A model generated the notes under the pieces. It was not told where the DNA came from and did no database searches. It saw only the letters and a program-made list of their open reading frames with translations. 64,000 nucleotides of DNA. It comes from HIMB11 sp965657135. Its GTDB lineage: Bacteria > Pseudomonadota > Alphaproteobacteria > Rhodobacterales > Rhodobacteraceae. The position numbers were made by a program, and so were the translations under genes. Each line of letters starts with the position of its first letter. The first letter of the stretch is position 1. Below, one piece after another: positions 62,008 to 64,000 of this stretch. The stretch lies in the NCBI GenBank assembly GCA_965657135.1, contig CBFHNF010000002.1, forward strand, positions 99,117-163,116. Reading direction: 5' to 3'.

Positions 62008-62874
62008 ATGACAGATAATAACGAATACATTCCCCCAAAGGTTTGGACGTGGGAACAACCAAATGGCGGCACATTTGCCAGCACGAACCGACCGATTGCT
62101 GGTTCAACGCACGAAGCAGAGTTGCCCCGTGGCAAACACCCGTTTCAACTTTATTCCATGGGTACACCAAATGGTGTCAAGATTACGGTTTTATTCGAAG
62201 AACTGTTGGCGGCGGGATATAAAGACGCTGAATATGATGCTTGGCTGATCAGCATCGGCAAAGGGGATCAGTTCGGCAGTGGATTTGTCGATATCAACCC
62301 AAATTCAAAAATTCCAGCATTGGTGGATTATTCGGGCGATACGCCTTTGCGTGTCTTTGAGTCCGGGTCGATCTTGTTGCATTTGGCCCAAAAATTTGGT
62401 GCCTTTTTGCCGACTGAAGTGGCTGCACGCACGGAATGCATGAATTGGTTGTTCTGGCAAATGGGCAGCGCGCCTTACTTGGGCGGTGGATTTGGGCATT
62501 TCTATGCATACGCACCCTATAAGATGGAATATCCCATTGATCGCTTTTCGATGGAGGCCAAACGCCAGCTGGATGTCTTGGATAAACAATTGGCGCAAAA
62601 TCCATTTGTTGCAGGGGATGACTACACCATTGCAGATATGGCGATTTTTCCATGGTATGGAAATCTTGCTCTGGGGCGACAGTATAACGCGGGCGAATTT
62701 TTAGATGTGGCATCCTATCAGAACGTCGTTGCATGGGCTGAAAAATTGGATGCGCGTCCAGCAGTTAAACGTGGTCGTATCGTGAATCGTACTTCTGGTC
62801 AGCCGCATGAACAATTGCGTGAACGCCATGATGCGTCCGATTTTGATCTAAAAACGCAGGACAAAATCGGCTAG
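62008..62874 (+). CDS. yghU: YghU-type glutathione S-transferase / disulfide-bond oxidoreductase
   Basis: 288 aa. The N-terminal extension YIPPKVWTWEQPNGG and the thioredoxin-like fold with FQLYSMGTPNGVKITVLFEE and NPNSKIPALVDY, ending in the all-helical domain (YTIADMAIFPWYGNL), are characteristic of YghU, which uses glutathionyl disulfide chemistry. The ATG 62008 has AGGAAG upstream; the longer frame overlaps the SDR gene. Confidence 0.88.
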   Translation: MTDNNEYIPPKVWTWEQPNGGTFASTNRPIAGSTHEAELPRGKHPFQLYSMGTPNGVKITVLFEELLAAGYKDAEYDAWLISIGKGDQFGSGFVDINPNSKIPALVDYSGDTPLRVFESGSILLHLAQKFGAFLPTEVAARTECMNWLFWQMGSAPYLGGGFGHFYAYAPYKMEYPIDRFSMEAKRQLDVLDKQLAQNPFVAGDDYTIADMAIFPWYGNLALGRQYNAGEFLDVASYQNVVAWAEKLDARPAVKRGRIVNRTSGQPHEQLRERHDASDFDLKTQDKIG

Positions 62875-62876
62875 TA

Positions 62877-62893
62877 CCAAAGGAACACTTTGG
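62877..62893 (+). terminator. Hairpin after the glutathione transferase gene
   Basis: CCAAAG (62877-62882), GAACA loop, CTTTGG (62888-62893), directly after the yghU stop. No U-tract follows, so termination strength is uncertain. Confidence 0.4.
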
Positions 62894-63001
62894 ACAAATG
62901 TAAACTTATCATTGCGAAAATGTGATCGGAAATAATTCGTCAAGACTTTTGCGCCATGTTACCTTCACCTTGTAGTGTCTGGTTCATGGTGCATTTGTTT
63001 T

Positions 63002-63766
63002 ATGGTTCGGTTTTATTTGTCAGTGATTTTCATTTTGGCTTTGGCTGCATGCGGCGGCGGCGGCGGCGGTGGTGAAACGGTGTCTCAACCCGCCGGATCA
63101 TCATCGAATGGGTCTTCTGGTGGCTCATCTGGCGGACAGACTGGTGGAAATGGTGGTCCTACTGCATCTCCGACACAGTTTACAGTGACGCAATCTATTG
63201 CATCCACTCTCGTGGCGACAACTTCGGATGGGGTGGGTGTATATCGCCAACCCATCCGTTGGATTGGAACCCGTCGCATGACGCGGTCAGAGCTTGCGGA
63301 GCACGCAAATGTTCGGCCAATTCGAATTAAGGCTGGTGCGTTAGGCGATAATCTACCCGAACGCGATCTTCTTGTTTCCCCGCAACACCGAATCCTCGTG
63401 AACTCAAAAATTGTTCATCGTCTGCAAGGTGAAGATGAAGTTTTGGTGTCACCAAAACATCTACTACAAGTTGAAGGCATCGACGTGGAAAATGATCTCA
63501 GCGAGGTAACCTATGTTCACTTCCTCTTTGATCGCCATCAAATCGTGGAATCAGAGGGCGCAGAAACAGAATCGCTGTTTACTGGTCCTGAGGCATTGAA
63601 AGCGGTTGAAAACGAAGCACGGAAAGAAATCCTGGCGATTTTCCCGGAGCTCGCTGAACTTGACCACGCTCGACTACCAATTCCCATTCGCCCAATCCTA
63701 TCTGGGCGTCAGGGGCGCAAGCTGGCAAATCGCCATGCGAGCAAAAATAAATATCTAACACAGTAA
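63002..63766 (+). CDS. Lipoprotein with the C-terminal half of a Hint_2 domain
   Basis: 254 aa. Residues 1-17 form a lipoprotein signal with lipobox LAAC followed by a run of seven glycines and a Ser/Gly-rich linker to about residue 60. From about 80 onward the sequence PIRWIGTRRM, PERDLLVSPQHRILV, VHFLFDRHQIV and GAETESLFTGPEALKAV is the Rhodobacteraceae Hint_2 domain. The first half of that domain, including the CFTxGTxI nucleophile cysteine, is missing, so self-splicing or cleavage is not expected. ATG 63002 is preferred to GTG 62975; the (GGC)n tract is prone to slippage. Confidence 0.65.
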   Translation: MVRFYLSVIFILALAACGGGGGGGETVSQPAGSSSNGSSGGSSGGQTGGNGGPTASPTQFTVTQSIASTLVATTSDGVGVYRQPIRWIGTRRMTRSELAEHANVRPIRIKAGALGDNLPERDLLVSPQHRILVNSKIVHRLQGEDEVLVSPKHLLQVEGIDVENDLSEVTYVHFLFDRHQIVESEGAETESLFTGPEALKAVENEARKEILAIFPELAELDHARLPIPIRPILSGRQGRKLANRHASKNKYLTQ

Positions 63767-63783
63767 TGTTTTGCTCATTGCCA

Positions 63784-63813
63784 GAAAGGGCCGTCCAATT
63801 GGGCGGCCCTTTC
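63784..63813 (+). terminator. 13-base stem-loop after the Hint lipoprotein
   Basis: GAAAGGGCCGTCC (63784-63796), AATT loop, GGGCGGCCCTTTC (63801-63813); one G-U wobble in the RNA. It follows the lipoprotein stop by 17 bases. The 3' side is CCTGTGG, so there is no U-run. It sits between that gene and the DnaA-box module. Confidence 0.6.
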
Positions 63814-63814
63814 C

Positions 63815-63823
63815 TGTGGATAA
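63815..63823 (-). promoter_or_regulatory. Perfect DnaA box 1
   Basis: TGTGGATAA, the exact complement of the DnaA box TTATCCACA. It is followed 20 bases later by a second identical box. Confidence 0.6.
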
Positions 63824-63834
63824 CACCCACATTT

Positions 63835-63843
63835 TGTGGATAA
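63835..63843 (-). promoter_or_regulatory. Perfect DnaA box 2
   Basis: TGTGGATAA again, same orientation and exactly 20 bases (about two helical turns) from the first. Two exact matches to a 9-base consensus in 29 bases is unlikely by chance. Confidence 0.6.
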
Positions 63844-63871
63844 AATGCGCAGAACCACTATAAAAATTTCT

Positions 63872-63908
63872 GAGTATATTTTTTTTACGTTGGAGTATAT
63901 TTTTTTTA
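63872..63908 (+). repeat. Two phased copies of an AT-rich 16-mer
   Basis: GAGTATATTTTTTTTA occurs at 63872-63887 and 63893-63908, a 21-base repeat (two helical turns). With the DnaA boxes 30 bases upstream it looks like an AT-rich unwinding element or an UP-like element for a promoter. The 157 bases from 63844 to the window end hold no ORF. Confidence 0.7.
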
Positions 63909-63918
63909 AGATTAGGGG

Positions 63919-63947
63919 TTGCGGAGGTTGGCGAGTCTGTTTAGAAG
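63919..63947 (+). promoter_or_regulatory. rrn-like promoter (putative)
   Basis: TTGCGG (63919-63924), 17-base spacer, TAGAAG (63942-63947), directly after the AT-rich repeats. TAGAAG-type -10 elements and a following leader with a CCTCT...AGAGG hairpin (63950-63970) are what I would expect before a Rhodobacterales rRNA operon, but the gene it drives is outside the window. Confidence 0.35.
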
Positions 63948-64000
63948 CCCCTCTACCGGCGCTTGAGAGGTGCTGGGGTCGGGATCGGCGGAAGAGATAT

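Noticed and set aside
63055..63082. (GGC)n tract as a mobile-element scar or CRISPR-like repeat
   Set aside because: It is a simple trinucleotide run coding for glycine after a lipobox cysteine, a normal tether for such lipoproteins.

Overview
This 64 kb window looks like chromosomal DNA from a Rhodobacterales (Roseobacter-group) alphaproteobacterium of intermediate GC content (judged by eye, not computed). The evidence is a LexA box of the rhodobacterial GTTC-N7-GTTC type in front of an imuA-imuB-dnaE2 mutasome, an aerobic cobalamin cluster of the CobA-CobW type, a half of the Hint_2 domain that is common in Rhodobacteraceae, and tightly overlapping (ATGA, TAATG) operons. I saw no insertion sequence, phage gene, CRISPR array, tRNA or rRNA.

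Layout. 0.2-2.5 kb: tungstate ABC transporter tupBCA (minus strand), facing a plus-strand terminator that closes a transcript with no recognisable gene. 2.5-5.3 kb: Mrp-type Fe-S carrier ATPase and a cobalt-type nitrile hydratase operon (alpha, beta, accessory). 5.4-11.6 kb: single genes (TIGR03084 protein, DUF3429 membrane protein, methyltransferase, LysE exporter, M20 amidohydrolase, an unusual Sir2 protein, hotdog thioesterase, Gfo/Idh oxidoreductase). 11.9-24.6 kb: acyl-CoA and aromatic catabolic region. It has a mesaconyl-C4-CoA hydratase / 2-methylfumaryl-CoA isomerase-like pair, a 3-hydroxybenzoate 4-monooxygenase-like enzyme with an SDR, and a seven-gene plus-strand run: crotonase, MarR, feruloyl-CoA synthase, CouO-like amidohydrolase, two acyl-CoA dehydrogenases and a family III CoA-transferase. 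24.8-31 kb: SOS mutasome and an HMCES/YedK peptidase. 31-47.2 kb: cobQ and cobO (minus), then a cobalamin riboswitch and the operon DUF1636-cobW-N-G-H-I-J, antisense cobK, cobL-E-M-B-A-F. 47.2-59.1 kb: a sugar kinase and the phenylacetate (paa) catabolon: paaJABCDE, paaGIK-paaR, and paaZ-paaX. 59.1-63.8 kb: glycerate kinase, cytochrome b561, SDR plus YghU-type glutathione transferase, and a truncated Hint lipoprotein. 63.8-64 kb: two perfect DnaA boxes, two phased AT-rich repeats and an rrn-like promoter.

How it fits together. The 16.8-24.6 kb run plus the divergent SDR and monooxygenase can be read as a route that activates a (hydroxy)phenylpropanoid to its CoA thioester, shortens the side chain through a beta-ketoacyl-CoA, releases a hydroxybenzoate and hydroxylates it to protocatechuate. 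The paa genes feed phenylacetyl-CoA to acetyl-CoA and succinyl-CoA, but paaF and paaH are not here. The cob genes cover almost all corrin-ring steps from uroporphyrinogen III; cobS, cobT, cobC, cobD, cobU and cobV must lie elsewhere.

The candidates most worth following up are the peptide-free DnaA-box/AT-repeat module at the right end, the mesaconyl-CoA gene pair beside the phenylpropanoid cluster, and the lipoprotein carrying only the C-terminal half of a Hint domain. All functions are read from sequence alone, without database searches.
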